Shown piece by piece: positions 1 through 10,988 of a stretch of DNA of 64,000 bases. This DNA is from Tyto alba (taxonomy: Eukaryota; Chordata; Aves; Strigiformes; Tytonidae). Location: assembly GCF_018691265.1 (NCBI RefSeq), contig NW_024881296.1, positions 2,626,279 through 2,690,278 of the forward strand. The letters are read 5' to 3'. The first letter of the stretch is position 1, and each line of letters begins with the position of its first letter. Both the position numbers and the translations under genes were made by a program. Below the pieces are notes generated by a model. The model saw only the letters and a list, made by a program, of their open reading frames with translations. It had not been told where the DNA came from and searched no databases.

Positions 1-1149
1 CAGTACGAACACTTGTGTGTGTCTGAAACTTCTGGACTCAGTGGGCTTTTATGTCTGTATCTGAGCCATGTATCACAGCAATTAGCATATCACATCAGCG
101 ACCACACATGATCATCACTATTTCTGCTGTTTACCACGCAATACATGCTTGTGCCACAAGTCCCTCAGGGCTCTGGCAGACCTAGAGGCAGCAGCTTCAG
201 GCATTTCTGCCCCAGCCCCAGGTCAAGGGCAAGCACCTGTTCTGCCAAGACAGTAGCCCTGGACGTGTCTCGGGGTCTCAGCTACTGCCCACCATCTCAA
301 ACCCTCAGGGATAAGAGGTTTGTGCCATGGTGCAAGACTGCAAGCTGGGGCCACTGAAGTAGCATTTAGCATCCTGTTTTATCACTCTGAAAAGGATGGG
401 GACATCCAGTGCAGGGGATATCCTTGGTAATAAGGTTTTAAAGTACTGCTGCTAAATTCACTGAGACTCAGCTTCTAGACCCCTACATCTTAAAAGCTGC
501 TACTTGTCCTTAAAAATAGAATTCAACCTGTAATTAACAATTTCACTCCATGAATTATGCCTCTTTTTTATTTGTCTATAGATGGATTACACAGACATCA
601 CTCAACGTTACTATTATTTATATCCTGGTAATTCAAACAGTTTCCATCAAGATCCCTGACTGTAGCTGGTTAGTTGCACATCTTTGCAAATGTTTGATGT
701 TGGAAGTCTGACCAATTTTGACTCAGATTAAAGATTTGAAATTTGCTCCCTCTGATGTTAATTTAAATTTGCTGTTTCTTAGAATATTTGGCCAAATTTG
801 TCTCCTGGTAGGAATATTATTCTGAAGTGAATATAAAAGGGACATAAACTAATGTAATTTGGAAATTCAGATAAGTATTTGTGGATTATTTATCTGAGTT
901 TACGTTATCCCTAAGAATGCTATTATTTGTCCTCGTTTGATCATAAAGAAGTTCTGTGACCTCAGAGGAAAAGGCAATAGGGAGTAAAATATTTGCATCA
1001 ATTACAATCATTCAATAAACTAGCAGACTCAACTGGCATTTCATCAACTTGCTTTTTCTTGGGATTTTTTTTTTTCTTAATTTTTCACAATGTCAACTGA
1101 CAATAAACTGTAGCTATGTAAGGAAAAAACATTAATACAATCATCTTGG

Positions 1150-1181
1150 TTATCCATAGATGAAGTTATCCATAGATGAAG
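1150..1181. repeat. Two perfect tandem copies of a 16-bp unit
   Basis: The unit TTATCCATAGATGAAG occurs twice head to tail (1150-1165 and 1166-1181) without mismatch. This looks like a recent small tandem duplication, probably replication slippage. Nothing suggests a function. Confidence 0.9.
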
Positions 1182-3235
1182 TCTCCAGATGGGGGACCGT
1201 GAGAGTAGAGATGATGTAGGTGGTTCCTCATGAGCTGCAATCAGTCTGGAAGCACTCTGTGTTTACTTACAGCCAGGTTATGCAGATTTACCAGCTCAGA
1301 CCAATAATATTGGACCTCTGCAGTTTATCCCAGTGATATAGCTTTTATCAGTTACATTATTGCTGTAACTATGTTCAGATAGCCGAAGTTGCATATATAC
1401 TGCACTGAGTACAGTTTTTCTTTATGTAGGTTATTCTAGCTCTCTTCTGCCCACTGCCCCTGCTAACCAAAAGTTGAGTGTACCTTGCTGGAGTGCCTTT
1501 GGCATTTCAGAATTTCATTAAATTTCATACACTTGAATTTACATACAAAGAAACTAACTATAAAGATCCAATCCATGCTGCCAAGAGCATCCGAGACCAG
1601 ACCGCTGAGGGAGGGCACAAAAAAAGACCATGACACTGCTGCTGTTAGTTGTAGTTGGAAAATCCTGCCTCAGCTCCAGCTGCACAAGCAGTGCAATCTC
1701 TTCACATGTGACCTGAATCCAATGTAAGCCTGAGCAGAAAAACTGGCTCCAGCAGGAGCACATTTGAGGTCAGTTAAGTTTTGTCTGTCCTAAAAGCCAT
1801 GAATCTGACTTAAATATGTTCTGGGCTAAAAGCAGAAAGCTGGAAGCCCGTCCTTTTATGACTGTTTACTCCTTTCCAAAGAACTGCTTGAACACGTGTT
1901 GTGCTTCCTTTATCTTTGCCCTGCAATGGCAGTTTATCAAATTCTTACCCATTTCCTGAGTAAGAGCATTCACTTCCTAATTAAGAGAAATGCAGTTTCT
2001 TATTCTCAGCAAAACATAAACAGCCACACCTCTTCAGGACAACACAGTAATTTTTTTTTTTTTTCTTTAAGCATATACCCTGCAGGTTGGATTCTAACCC
2101 AAAACAGCAATACTCTTCCCATTGGTGCTACTCCAGCTGGTACCTGAGCTTGCTATTCACTGAAGGAAGACAGAGCCCAGATACTCACTCAGTATATAAA
2201 TGCACCAATTCTGCAGGAGCAGTGCCAATTTACAGTGACTAGGGATGTGTCCCAGTATTTTCCAGCTATTCACTGAGTGTAAAAGAAGAACACAGCCCCT
2301 CACAGCTGGGAGAAGAAGTCGTCAAAGCTTTGCATGAATCTTGACCCTTTCATCAAGCTGATATTACAGCAACACCGGCTTCTGAAAACTGCCACAGTGC
2401 CTCATCGCAAATCACACTCAGATCTAGCAGGGCACATGAACAAGGCTCCTCTTGAACCTCAACCACTGCGTCAACTCCTGGGACGCAATGGAGAATTTGG
2501 AAAAGCCACCGCATGCTTGGCCTGTCCACACAGTGGCATATCCATGCCATGGGCGAACACAGTACAAAGCCTTTGCCTAAGGCCCACCTAAAACTGACAC
2601 CTGAGATAGGGCTTGTGCTCAAGTCTTTTTGAAAGTCCAGGCTCAACAGAGAGTTTAGGCAGAACTGTAAGTTCATTAAGAATTATCACCCTGATTAGGG
2701 AATATAAAATATGAAGAGATCTGTCCTACCACCAAATCAAAACAGTAAAAGAGATTAAACAATTACATATTCCTTCACTGTAAAGTTCTACAAATCAAAA
2801 GCAATGCCCAGACTTTCCACCAGGACCCTCTGGTACTATCAGCTCATGTTTCCAGTATCAATTAGTGACTGCAGAATGGGAATCTCCTCCAACTTAAAAC
2901 AAACAAACAAAAAAAAAAGCCATGCTTTTCTCAAGTGCTGAATACATACTCTCTGAAAATAAACAAGCCCCTTTAAGAAGTACCATTTGAAAGCTGAGCC
3001 ATAGTCACTGCTGAAAACATAGGCCCTTATATTTAGCAAAAATGTTAGGAGCATTCTCGCTTCCTTGTTGAGAAGGACATAACCTTATCTGTGCCTTGAC
3101 AGTGGCGTAACCTTTGCTTGACATGTCAACCTGGCAGTAGCCAAGGGGAACACAGTGAACCTTAAGAAACTCCATCCAGAGGTTGAACCACAGCCTGGAC
3201 TTCTTGCAAGACTTCAGCTGCAAAGTGTTAATTAT

Positions 3236-3720
3236 ACAGTCTTTGCGTATGCCATTATTAGGACTGCAGGGTACTCAATTAGCACTTTTTTTCCTTTTTA
3301 TTTAATGGCATTACAGTATGATTGGTAACACAGACATCCCCACTGGCTGCATGGGTTGCACTTATGCCGCACAAAACCCAGAAAATTTGTAACATAAAAT
3401 CTGGCCCTTTGCCAGATTTCTACAGGGCATTAGTAACAAACTGGTGAAGCTCATTAAAAAAAAAGAGAGAGAAACCTATAACCATTAAAAGTCCATTAAG
3501 CAGCATGTCATTTTGTAAAGCTAAATAGCCCACAGTAATCAAAAGCATATGAACCCCAGCTGGGTTACCCAGCAAATTGTTTCGATTTAGGGGGGAGAAT
3601 TCATCAAGAAAGATTGTTCCTAGGATTGGGTTGATTTTTCTCCTTCAGTTGCTGGCTCCATGTCCCATTATAATTACAGTGATTGATGCACCTTGCAGAC
3701 AAAGGTGAAGAGTGACCAGA
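3236..3720. promoter_or_regulatory. Candidate conserved non-coding element
   Basis: The stretch is rich in homeodomain-like cores (ATTA, CAATTAG, ATAATTACAG) with GATTGATG and CATTA clusters. It has no repeat signature and no coding frame. Such composition is common in deeply conserved vertebrate enhancers near developmental genes. This is inference from texture only; conservation has not been tested. Confidence 0.25.
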
Positions 3721-4584
3721 ATAGACCAAACATCTGCTCACTGCAAGCCACCGCTAATGCGAAATCTCTGCAGAAAGGCACGTCGCTTATGGTTATCCCA
3801 CCACTGCTGATCAGCCACACAGGAAGCAACTTCTTTCCTGTTTTCCACCTCACCTAAGTTGCACATGGATTATGAATCAGCTTTTCCCATCCCCATGCCC
3901 TAAGTAAGATGAGAGAAGTCACTATCATTAGAATTTGGCATGAAGAAATCATTGATGGATTGTCAACCAAGAAAGAAAGAAAGAAAAACAAACAAACACA
4001 CGGAGGATGAGTCTCCAGCAATGGTAATTGCCATGCACCTCCTTTTCCAGTGACAGAGACAGTCACCTTTTCCCTGAACGCATGAGCAAGACCTGTAACT
4101 CTGCTTGGAATAAGACAGCACAGAAAGCATCATAACACCATGAACTAGGCACCCATGTTCACCCCCCTCTGCATCTCATTTGCTTTGGTATTTCTGTAAG
4201 TACCTTTAAAAAACTGGTCCTTAGGTGTCAATTCAGCAAGGCATGGCAACACACACCTAGACACAACCATGTTCCAGTGAGCCTGCTTAGGTTCATAATA
4301 TAATCCAATATGCTGCTCAAGCAGGACTGCAAATTCTCTCTGCTCCCAGCTTTGTAACATAAATAACTCCTCTCTACATAATCTTAAACCAGATGACCGC
4401 CCAAACCAAAAGGGAAGAAACCAAACTACCAAATGACACAGTTCTGTCACATCATCCATTTTCACACGGGCCTCTCAAGATTTTTCTCAAGACTTTTAAC
4501 AGATGATTTTTTTAAAAGCCACTGAATTTTACATTATTGGGGTGGGGGATGCAAGGTAATTAAAAGTCTCATTGAATTGAAAAC

Positions 4585-4690
4585 TTCAGTTGACCTGCCC
4601 AAGTGCACAAGAATAGCACATTACTTCTTTAAATGCAAGGTCTTTTGGAATAGCAGGACTCAGACCTTTGATCTATCCCAGGAATTTACA
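4585..4690 (-). mobile_element. Possible MIR/CORE-SINE fossil
   Basis: On the + strand the phrase TTGACCTGCCCAAGTGCACA, followed about 60 bases later by GCAGGACTCAGACCTT, resembles the reverse complement of the MIR core (GACTTGCCCAAGGTCACA, then a segment like CAGGACTAGAACCCAGG). It is highly diverged and has no visible ends. Chance resemblance is possible. Confidence 0.4.
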
Positions 4691-5383
4691 TTTCTAACTC
4701 TCCTGGAAGAGGCAGCAGTTTGGAAATTGTTACTTTATGGGAAGTCCACAAAACTTACAGCCAAAACTCCAGCCTCTCCATTCCACAGGGTCACGATGTC
4801 CTTGAATGTTTTCACAAAAGCTTTTTAGGGCACCCAAAGGGCCTTCAATCATCCAATGGCTGAAATGCGTCATCTCTCTAAAGATGAATTTGAGGATCTG
4901 CAGCACAGGTCTCAAAGCTGTAGGCTCTTTGTAAAGAAGCATATGCAGCCCTTTATGCACTGTGTTTATTTGCATAAGACATCTCAGTCAAGCTGGACAG
5001 TTTATTTACAATGGAAGTCTGCTGCTGAAGAAGAGCTTTAGATGGTACCTAGCTGAACTGACAATACTAAAGTACAGCAAAGTAAATCATCCAAGTGCTG
5101 AGTTTCTTCCAGTGCACTTCCCATTGGGAGTAACAGGATGCAACTGGAAAAATCAGATGACATCCTAAGATCAGGAGACTCAGATCCCATCTGTTTCAAC
5201 TGCTGGATGTGGCCATTGTAAAGCATACACAGAAAATGTTTCTCAAACATGCACATATTAACACTGGCCCATGGTTAAGAATTGACAAGAAAGGAAGCCA
5301 TGCAAGCGAGTTGCTCATTCCTCTGTTCTCTGTGGTCTGACAGTGTGCAAAGAGACCTGACAGAACTCATGCTTTTACTATTT

Positions 5384-5406
5384 AAAAAAAAAAAAAAAAA
5401 AAAAAA
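5384..5406. repeat. Poly(A) tract, 23 bp
   Basis: This is an uninterrupted run of A. No retrotransposed body was recognised upstream, so it is most simply a mononucleotide microsatellite. Confidence 0.95.
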
Positions 5407-5642
5407 TCACACTCTACACACTCTAAGTTTAGAATGGTCATTTTTAATCGACCATTTCTATCCATTACATGGCTACCTACATGAGTGCCTACATCTGCTT
5501 TGTAAAGATGGCACTAAACCCAACTATCTCACCAATGCCTGGAAGCATCCTTTCAATTCTTGAACAAAACTGTTGCAAGCAACCCTGGTTTGGATTTTTG
5601 TTTTGCCAAATCAACCTCTAACAAAACAAACAGCTCCTCCAG

Positions 5643-5647
5643 CATGA
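5643..5647. repeat. Left target-site duplication of the solo LTR (CATGA)
   Basis: CATGA immediately precedes the LTR here and recurs immediately after it at 6722-6726. A 5-bp duplication is in the range produced by retroviral integrases. Confidence 0.8.
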
Positions 5648-5837
5648 TGTCATGGTTTGAGCCTGGTTGGCAGCCAACAACAACACAGCAGCCACTCTCT
5701 CTCCCTTCTCTTCTGGCAATAAGAAGGGACAAAGAGCCAGGCTTTGGGTTAGAGATAGGACTGGGATGGGGAAAAATCCCCCTTTATGGTCACGAGCAAA
5801 AGGCAGACTCGTCAGGGGAAGAAAAAAAGAACATGAA

Positions 5838-5843
5838 TTTATT
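5838..5843 (-). terminator. LTR polyadenylation signal AATAAA
   Basis: AATAAA on the minus strand lies near the end of R in the solo LTR, matching AATAAA at 12254-12259 in the second copy. A T-rich stretch follows in both. Confidence 0.7.
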
Positions 5844-6557
5844 ACAGACACTATCAACACACAACAGAGTAGGACAGTGAGAAGCATTGCCACATCTTGA
5901 GAACACCTTCCCCCCACTACTCACTTCTTCCCGGGCTCAGCTCTGCTCCCGATATCTCTACCTCCTCCCCCAGTGGCGCAGGGGCAGGGAATGGGGGGTG
6001 CAGTCAATGCTGCCGCTGCTGCCATCTTCAGTGGGGGGAGCTGCTGGAACTTGTTCCCCCTGCTCCATCATGGTCCCCTCTCACAGGGGACAGTCCTCCA
6101 CAAACTTTCTCCAACACGAGTCCCTCCCATGGGCCGCAGTGCTCCTCACACTGCTCCGTCATGGGTCACCAACTTTCTCCAACTGGATTCCCTCCCACGG
6201 CTGCAGCCCTTCCCGAGCTGCTCCGGCGTGGGACACCCCCGCATGCTGCAATCCTCCCAGTGCTGAATTACAGCAGCTGGGGCTGCCTTCTCCCACGAGA
6301 CCCCAGCCTTCTTCGGGCACAGCACCTTGATTATACCAGGTGGAAGCCACAGGCCATAAATCAATGTCTGCTCCACCGTAGATCTCCATGGGTGGCAGTG
6401 GGGGCCGCCCTGCTGTCTCCCCACAGGATACAGGGGGGTCTCTGCTCCAGCACACCTCCCCCCTCCTTTCTTCCTCCGTTCCTCCACTGACCTTGGTGTT
6501 CAGGCAGCTGCAGCAACTCCTCCTCACAAGTCCCACTGCTCCTCATTACGTCTCTTC

Positions 6558-6591
6558 TTAAATACATTATCGCAGAGGCGCAGCTGATTGG
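6558..6591 (-). promoter_or_regulatory. LTR core promoter (CCAAT box plus TATTTAAG)
   Basis: On the minus strand a CCAAT box (6587-6591) precedes a TATA-like TATTTAA (6558-6564) by about 22 bp. The second LTR copy has the same arrangement. This is the expected U3 promoter; whether it is still active is unknown. Confidence 0.65.
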
Positions 6592-6721
6592 CTCAGTTTT
6601 GGTGCAGAGGTGGAGCTGACTTGGAGCTGGGGGAGCTTCAAGAAGCTTCTCACAGGGGGACACCCCTATAGCCCCCTCCCCTGCTACCAAAAATCCCCAT
6701 CACTCACTCAAACCCGGGACA

Positions 6722-6726
6722 CATGA
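6722..6726. repeat. Right target-site duplication of the solo LTR (CATGA)
   Basis: This is the second copy of the CATGA found at 5643-5647, directly abutting the LTR end. Confidence 0.8.
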
Positions 6727-7574
6727 CTGCTGCTTAGTTTCCAATGGATGACAGCCCTGGCACCCACCCTTGTGGCCCACAGTCACTGCAGTAGCCCCCA
6801 TTTCCACTCCCCCAGCATCAGTCCACAATTCCTTTCAGGCAGGCAGGGGAGACAGGCAGGAGGCAGCACATGCCATGTGGCTGCTGCTTTCCCCTTAGCC
6901 AGGAAAGGTTTTATTTCCTTCCCCCATCCACTCAACCTTTCACCAAAGTCCTGAAAGCCTCAGTGCCTATGAGACCTCTGTCCTTGTGTCAAATTAGTGG
7001 GGTAGTAGGGAGGCACTTGCACACAAACAGATGGAAGGACAGCTCAATTACAAACCCTTTCATAATGACACAGAACAACACAAGTATCCTCTACTTTGGC
7101 CTACAGAACGTGAAGCTTTACAGTCTATTTTATTAGCTATTGAGGGAGACAGTAACTAAGCTGTAAAAACTTCAATGAATGACATGAAACTGCTTAAAGG
7201 ACTGTTGGTTATAGGAAGCACATATGTATGCATATCTGAAAAACCCAGATTTTTTGCATCTGCAAAGCTGCGGTTGGAATTTCATCACTATAGGTCCCCT
7301 TATAACAACGTGACATACTAAAGGGTCAAAAAAAAAAAAAAATCAATAGGACAAGTATAAGATAGGCAGGAGTAACTAGCTGCAAAAATAAAGGGTGGTG
7401 GTCAGCTGTTGGGTAGCACATCTTCAGAGAGGCACCAGAGGGCTGCATCTGATCCTGAGTAGGATATGCTAATGCTCCTGGAAAAAAAGGACTACTTCAT
7501 ACTGGGATTAATAAACATAAATACAACTTCTAAGATACCTGAAGCAATCTCTCTTATATCCATAGTTAGATCTT
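6727..7574. other. Non-coding stretch, GC-rich at its left
   Basis: From 6727 to about 6960 the sequence is clearly more GC-rich than the surroundings and contains pyrimidine-rich blocks and an AGGCAGGCAGGGGAGACAGG purine block. It might be another old element but I recognise no family. The remainder is AT-rich, with a short poly(A) tract near 7328. No gene is seen. Confidence 0.5.
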
Positions 7575-8000
7575 AGCTGCATACTGGGTCCAGTTTTGAG
7601 CCTTGCATCTTAAGAAAGATGTAGATCAATTGAAGAAAAGGCAGAGATTTGGGATTATTTAGCCTAAAGAGCAGAAGACTGAGGGAATATGTGATAACAT
7701 CTTCAAGTCCACGGTATGTTACTGCAAAGAAGAAGGAATCATTTCTCACTGTATCTTTGGAGCAGGATAACAACCAGTGGGCTTATACTGCAACCAGAAA
7801 ATTTCAGGCTGGTATCTACAGTAATAAGAATAGAAAAGTGCAAGAACAGAAGGCCCAAGGAAGCTCCAGGGCAGGTGCTCATGGAGATCTTTCAAGAAGA
7901 GGTTAGACAGACATGGCAGGTATGACACGGTTTTCGTTGATCCTGCTCTGAGGTAAGGAGACACACAGATAAGTTCCTGAGGTGCTGACCACCCCTACTT
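7575..8000 (+). mobile_element. CR1 LINE remnant: end of ORF2 and 3' region
   Basis: CR1 is the dominant non-LTR retrotransposon of birds. The frame from 7649 translates to MGLFSLKSRRLREYVI, which matches the conserved C-terminal GLFSLE.RRLRGDLI segment of CR1 ORF2. Upstream, CTGGGTCCAGTTTTGAG and TTAAGAAAGATGTAGA fit the preceding CR1 segment. Downstream, GGATAACAACCAGTGGGCTT and CAAGAAGAGGTTAGACA fit the CR1 3' region, and TTGATCCTGCTCTGAGG lies near the end. The copy is truncated at the 5' end, as most CR1 copies are, and carries frameshifts and many substitutions, so it is old and inactive. The exact 3' end is unclear because no ATTCTATG-type tail repeat was seen. Confidence 0.85.
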
Positions 8001-8642
8001 ACCAGCTTTAGTATGGAATCAGAGAAAAAGAACACAGAAAATGCTTTTTAAATACTCTTTCCCCTTGTCTACTTTTTTCCCCACAGTTTATCATCTCAGT
8101 AGTGGCTGACTTCAACTTTAATCATAGTGTTGACTAAAGTGTAAGATTTTATTTGAGCTGAAGTGACTCTCTTCCTCCTTTCACAGGATGAAGCCAAGAC
8201 AGCTTGCAGTATAAAACAAATGCTATAGCCAAGTTTTTCCTACAATACCCAGAATCTAGTTCTGCAAATATGATGCAAGTTTACACATAAGTCAATTTGT
8301 TGGACTCACAGAAAGGTATTGGTATCTTTGCAAGACTGGGGACATGATTTCTGCTTCCTCTAACAGCACACAAATGGATTCCCCAAGCTCATTTGAATTC
8401 TGTACATAATCAGGATGTAGCCCACAGCTCCACTGATTTGTGAGTTTTATGTTCCGTAGTTGAATTTACCTTTAGGGGTTTGTCACCTAATGCACTGAAC
8501 AAGCAGAGATTTTAAGATAAATTAGGAAAAAATACAGAAGAAAATAAAACTGCTATCTGAATGCACAAAGAGAAAATACTAGTAAGAGAAAGTGAAACAG
8601 TCAAAGAAGAAAGGACCAAACTGGATAATAATATTCTCAGCT

Positions 8643-8674
8643 AAAAAAAAAAAAAAACAAAACAAAACAAACCA

Positions 8675-8710
<36 letters not shown>
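8643..8710. repeat. Compound A-rich microsatellite
   Basis: A run of 15 A is followed by CAAAA-type units and then by an uninterrupted run of 35 A. It is the longest homopolymer in the window and is prone to length polymorphism and assembly error. Confidence 0.95.
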
Positions 8711-8711
<1 letters not shown>

Positions 8712-8734
8712 ATAAAACAGGAAGCATCAAAGAG

Positions 8735-8885
8735 TGATTTTACATGAGCACCCTAATCCGAACATGGCTGATGTTAAGGGATTATTTAAACAAGGCGGGA
8801 GAAGTTAGCACCAGTTAATGACGAGTTTGTTAGCTAACAGGCTGTTAACACTCAAACAAACTGGTCATTAAATGTGGTTACTACT
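8735..8885. promoter_or_regulatory. Candidate regulatory element with palindromic motifs
   Basis: Within 150 bp there is a TAATCC motif (Otx/Pitx type, 8754-8759), a perfect 12-bp palindrome TGTTAGCTAACA (8828-8839), a GTTAAC palindrome (8844-8849) and AGTTAATGA, an HNF1-like half site. The sequence is not repetitive and has no coding frame. The motif identities are established knowledge; regulatory function is inference. Confidence 0.3.
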
Positions 8886-9507
8886 TATTTTAATGGAAAT
8901 TTATTAGAACCTTTATTTAAAGGTTTAATGGGAGAGGGAGCCCCAGCATGCACACCTGGAGTCCCACAAATCCAAACAACACAGAAGTCAAGCTGTTTTG
9001 CCTGGATTTGAAACAAAAAATAGAAACAAACCTTTCCCAGCATCAATGACCACTTTTTCTCTAGCAATAAGATATTAGACAAGTTTGGATTTTCTGATAG
9101 CTTCATATCTAAGAAGAGCCACTTGAATCTTCATTACTTTGTAGTGCCATTATGGTAAGTGGTTCTGATCTGTGTCCTTTAGAAGCCCATTGCAAATCTC
9201 ATTATTATTATTAGACAGAAGTTTGATAAAGCTCTTAACATTGCCTCTCATGAATCTTCACCCCCTCGGAGTTTAGTGGAAGAAAAAAGGGGAAAAATAA
9301 AAACAGAAATAGCAGTGCATTAAAGGGGAAATAGAAGCAATAAAAACTTCAGCCTTTTTTGATTAGTTTTCATGATAAGTTAAAAAAATCCAGTTTCCTC
9401 AGGAAAAAAAAGATAGAAATGGATCTCTAATGTAAGACTGGATACTGGTACACACTGTCAATAAGGTATATAGTTATAAGGAGAGAAAGCACAATCCACT
9501 GGAAAAA

Positions 9508-9660
9508 AAAGCACTGGACTAGACCGGGAGAGACAATTATACTCCTAACTCTGTAACTGACTGACCGCAAATTACTTGATCCTCTCCAGCATCCTCCCCT
9601 GTCATTTTGCCTATTTAGTTTAAACTGTCTTTCACCAGAGGGTACTACTGAAGTGCCTGT
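9508..9660 (+). mobile_element. MIR/CORE-SINE fossil
   Basis: GCACTGGACTAG followed by a pyrimidine-rich TCCTAACTCTGTAACTGACTGACCGCAAATTACTTGATCCTC resembles the MIR-type order of tRNA-like head, GCTCTGCCACTGACT core and GTGACCTTGGGCAAGTCACTTAACCTC. It is heavily diverged, consistent with an ancient insertion shared by amniotes. The right end is uncertain. Confidence 0.6.
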
Positions 9661-9706
9661 ATTAGCATTCCCAACTTCCTTTGTGTTCACGGTTATAGAG
9701 AACACA

Positions 9707-9798
9707 GGTCAGAGTAGGAGAAATAATATACTGCAAATTGCAGACAGACCAGGAAAGGATATGAAAGACCGTTTGGAAGCAGTAAAAATCACCAGAAA
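9707..9798 (+). repeat. Copy A of a duplicated ~92-bp segment
   Basis: This segment begins GGTCAGAGTAGG, contains GGAAAGGATATGAAA and ends CAGAAA. It aligns along its length with 10898-10988 in the same orientation, at about 75-80% identity by eye. Similarity stops sharply at both ends. It is either a local segmental duplication or two copies of an unrecognised short interspersed repeat. Confidence 0.8.
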
Positions 9799-10897
9799 AA
9801 TATGATTCAGAGAAAGACTCTAACTTAAAAGTCACCAAATCAGCCTCTGGAAGAACATCCCTCTCCATCAGTCACAGAGGGTCCCACAGATTTGCCTTAA
9901 GTGATCAGGAAGCCTAAAATCAAAAGGTATATTACTATCCATTATATGCTTCTGCAGTGTGTCAAAACACAGGACCTCCAAAAGCTCAGGTAAGATCTCT
10001 AAGCAGATTATACAGTAAGTGTCCACCTCCTTAACGCAGTTTTTTCACCTATATAACTCTCAGTTTCTGCAGTATCTCTCCTGATTAACAGGAAAGAAAA
10101 ATGGGGGGGGGGGGGGGGGCAGAACTTGTAAGAAGGCCCCAAAGGCAAATACGGCCAATGTGGGCACACATCTTTTTGACTAAGCAACTTGAGGTACTTT
10201 GGAACAGTTTTTGGCAAAGCTGAACATCCACAGCTCTAATTAAAGTCCCTTGCAGCTCTGGGTGCTCACGACTTTGAAAAAAGCTGAGGCTGTTGGAGAG
10301 GACAGGATCTGATTACTGGACACGCTCAAGCCCTGTAAGGCTCTCCAGAAATCCCTGCCTGAAGCCAAGAAGTGAGCTGGTATCAGAGCTGGGAACCAGC
10401 CCCAGGAGCCTGCACCGCTCTGCCTGAAAAACTCCTTTTTCTCAACTTGCCATTTCTATGATTTGCTCTTTGTCTTTCAAATATTTCTCACTTTCAACCT
10501 CATGGGATTTGACAGCCTCCTGTCTGAACGCTCACATGTGCCAGACCCATTGTTAATATTATTTCAGGAGATATTAGGATTTCAGATGCATCTCCCTTGC
10601 CTTGTTTGCAAGAGCTTTTCAACAAAAGACTATGGACATGTCTAAACTCCTAATATTTGCTGTGATAATACCATTTAAAGGCAAGTGGGCTGGGAATGGG
10701 AGAGAATAACTGATATTTTCATTTAGCTGCTGATGTGACTGGGATTTAGAGAACAGTCTGATTGATGTCTCGGCTTCATTTAAAATAAAATAATTAGGCT
10801 ACTAAAATCTGGAAAGTATATTTTCATTTTAACTGGTCTGTGTGCTCAGCCCAGGCTCCAAGAAAGAATATGGAACATTACAGGAATGGAAATGAGG
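9799..10897. other. Non-coding stretch
   Basis: No gene is recognised. It contains a 17-base G run near 10.1 kb. From 10240 to 10440 it is moderately GC-rich, and after that AT-rich. Nothing else is supported. Confidence 0.6.
10103..10119. repeat. Poly(G) run of 17
   Basis: Seventeen consecutive G occur on the + strand. Such a run can fold into an intramolecular G-quadruplex and is a common site of sequencing error and length variation. It lies in otherwise AT-rich sequence. Confidence 0.95.
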
Positions 10898-10988
10898 GGT
10901 CAGAGTAGGTGATATGATATACTGTAAATTAGAGGCAGACGAGGAAAGGATATGAAAAAGAGTCTGGCAAAATTAAAATAATCAGAAA
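10898..10988 (+). repeat. Copy B of the duplicated ~92-bp segment
   Basis: This is the partner of 9707-9798, sharing GGTCAGAGTAGG at the left, GATATACTG and GGAAAGGATATGAAA internally and CAGAAA at the right. The flanking bases differ, so the repeat boundaries are well defined. Confidence 0.8.

Larger units (their letters stand above)
1..5642. other. Non-coding stretch, AT-rich, left of the first LTR
   Basis: No gene is recognised. Open frames are short and overlap on both strands without family motifs. From about 500 to 1110 the sequence is AT-rich with TAATTA-like motifs and no obvious repeat. It also contains a 16-bp tandem duplication, a T tract near 2050, a possible SINE fossil near 4.6 kb and a poly(A) tract near 5.39 kb, listed separately. 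The function is unknown; it could be intergenic or intronic. Confidence 0.6.
5648..6721 (-). mobile_element. Solo LTR of a class II (ERVK-like) endogenous retrovirus
   Basis: Read on the minus strand the element begins TGTCCCGGG and ends CATGACA, giving TGTC/GACA inverted termini. It is about 1074 bp long and flanked by 5-bp CATGA duplications. It carries a CCAAT box, a TATTTAAG TATA-like box and AATAAA in the correct order for U3-R-U5. It aligns along its whole length with the LTR at 11379-12448, at roughly 90% identity by eye. That partner is followed by a tRNA-Lys primer-binding site, which supports the class II assignment. No internal retroviral sequence adjoins either end, so this is a solo LTR left by recombination between the two LTRs of a provirus. 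The 197-residue and shorter open frames across it are products of GC-rich, stop-poor LTR sequence and are not treated as genes. Confidence 0.9.
8001..9507. other. Non-coding stretch with long A tracts
   Basis: No gene is recognised. It contains the compound A-rich tract at 8643-8710 and a motif-rich segment at 8735-8885, listed separately. From 8900 to 9500 it is AT-rich unique sequence with no supported feature. Confidence 0.6.

Noticed and set aside
5897..6490. 197-codon open frame, the longest in the window
   Set aside because: It runs antisense through the GC-rich solo LTR, overlaps several other frames on both strands and resembles no protein. It is best explained by stop-poor LTR composition.
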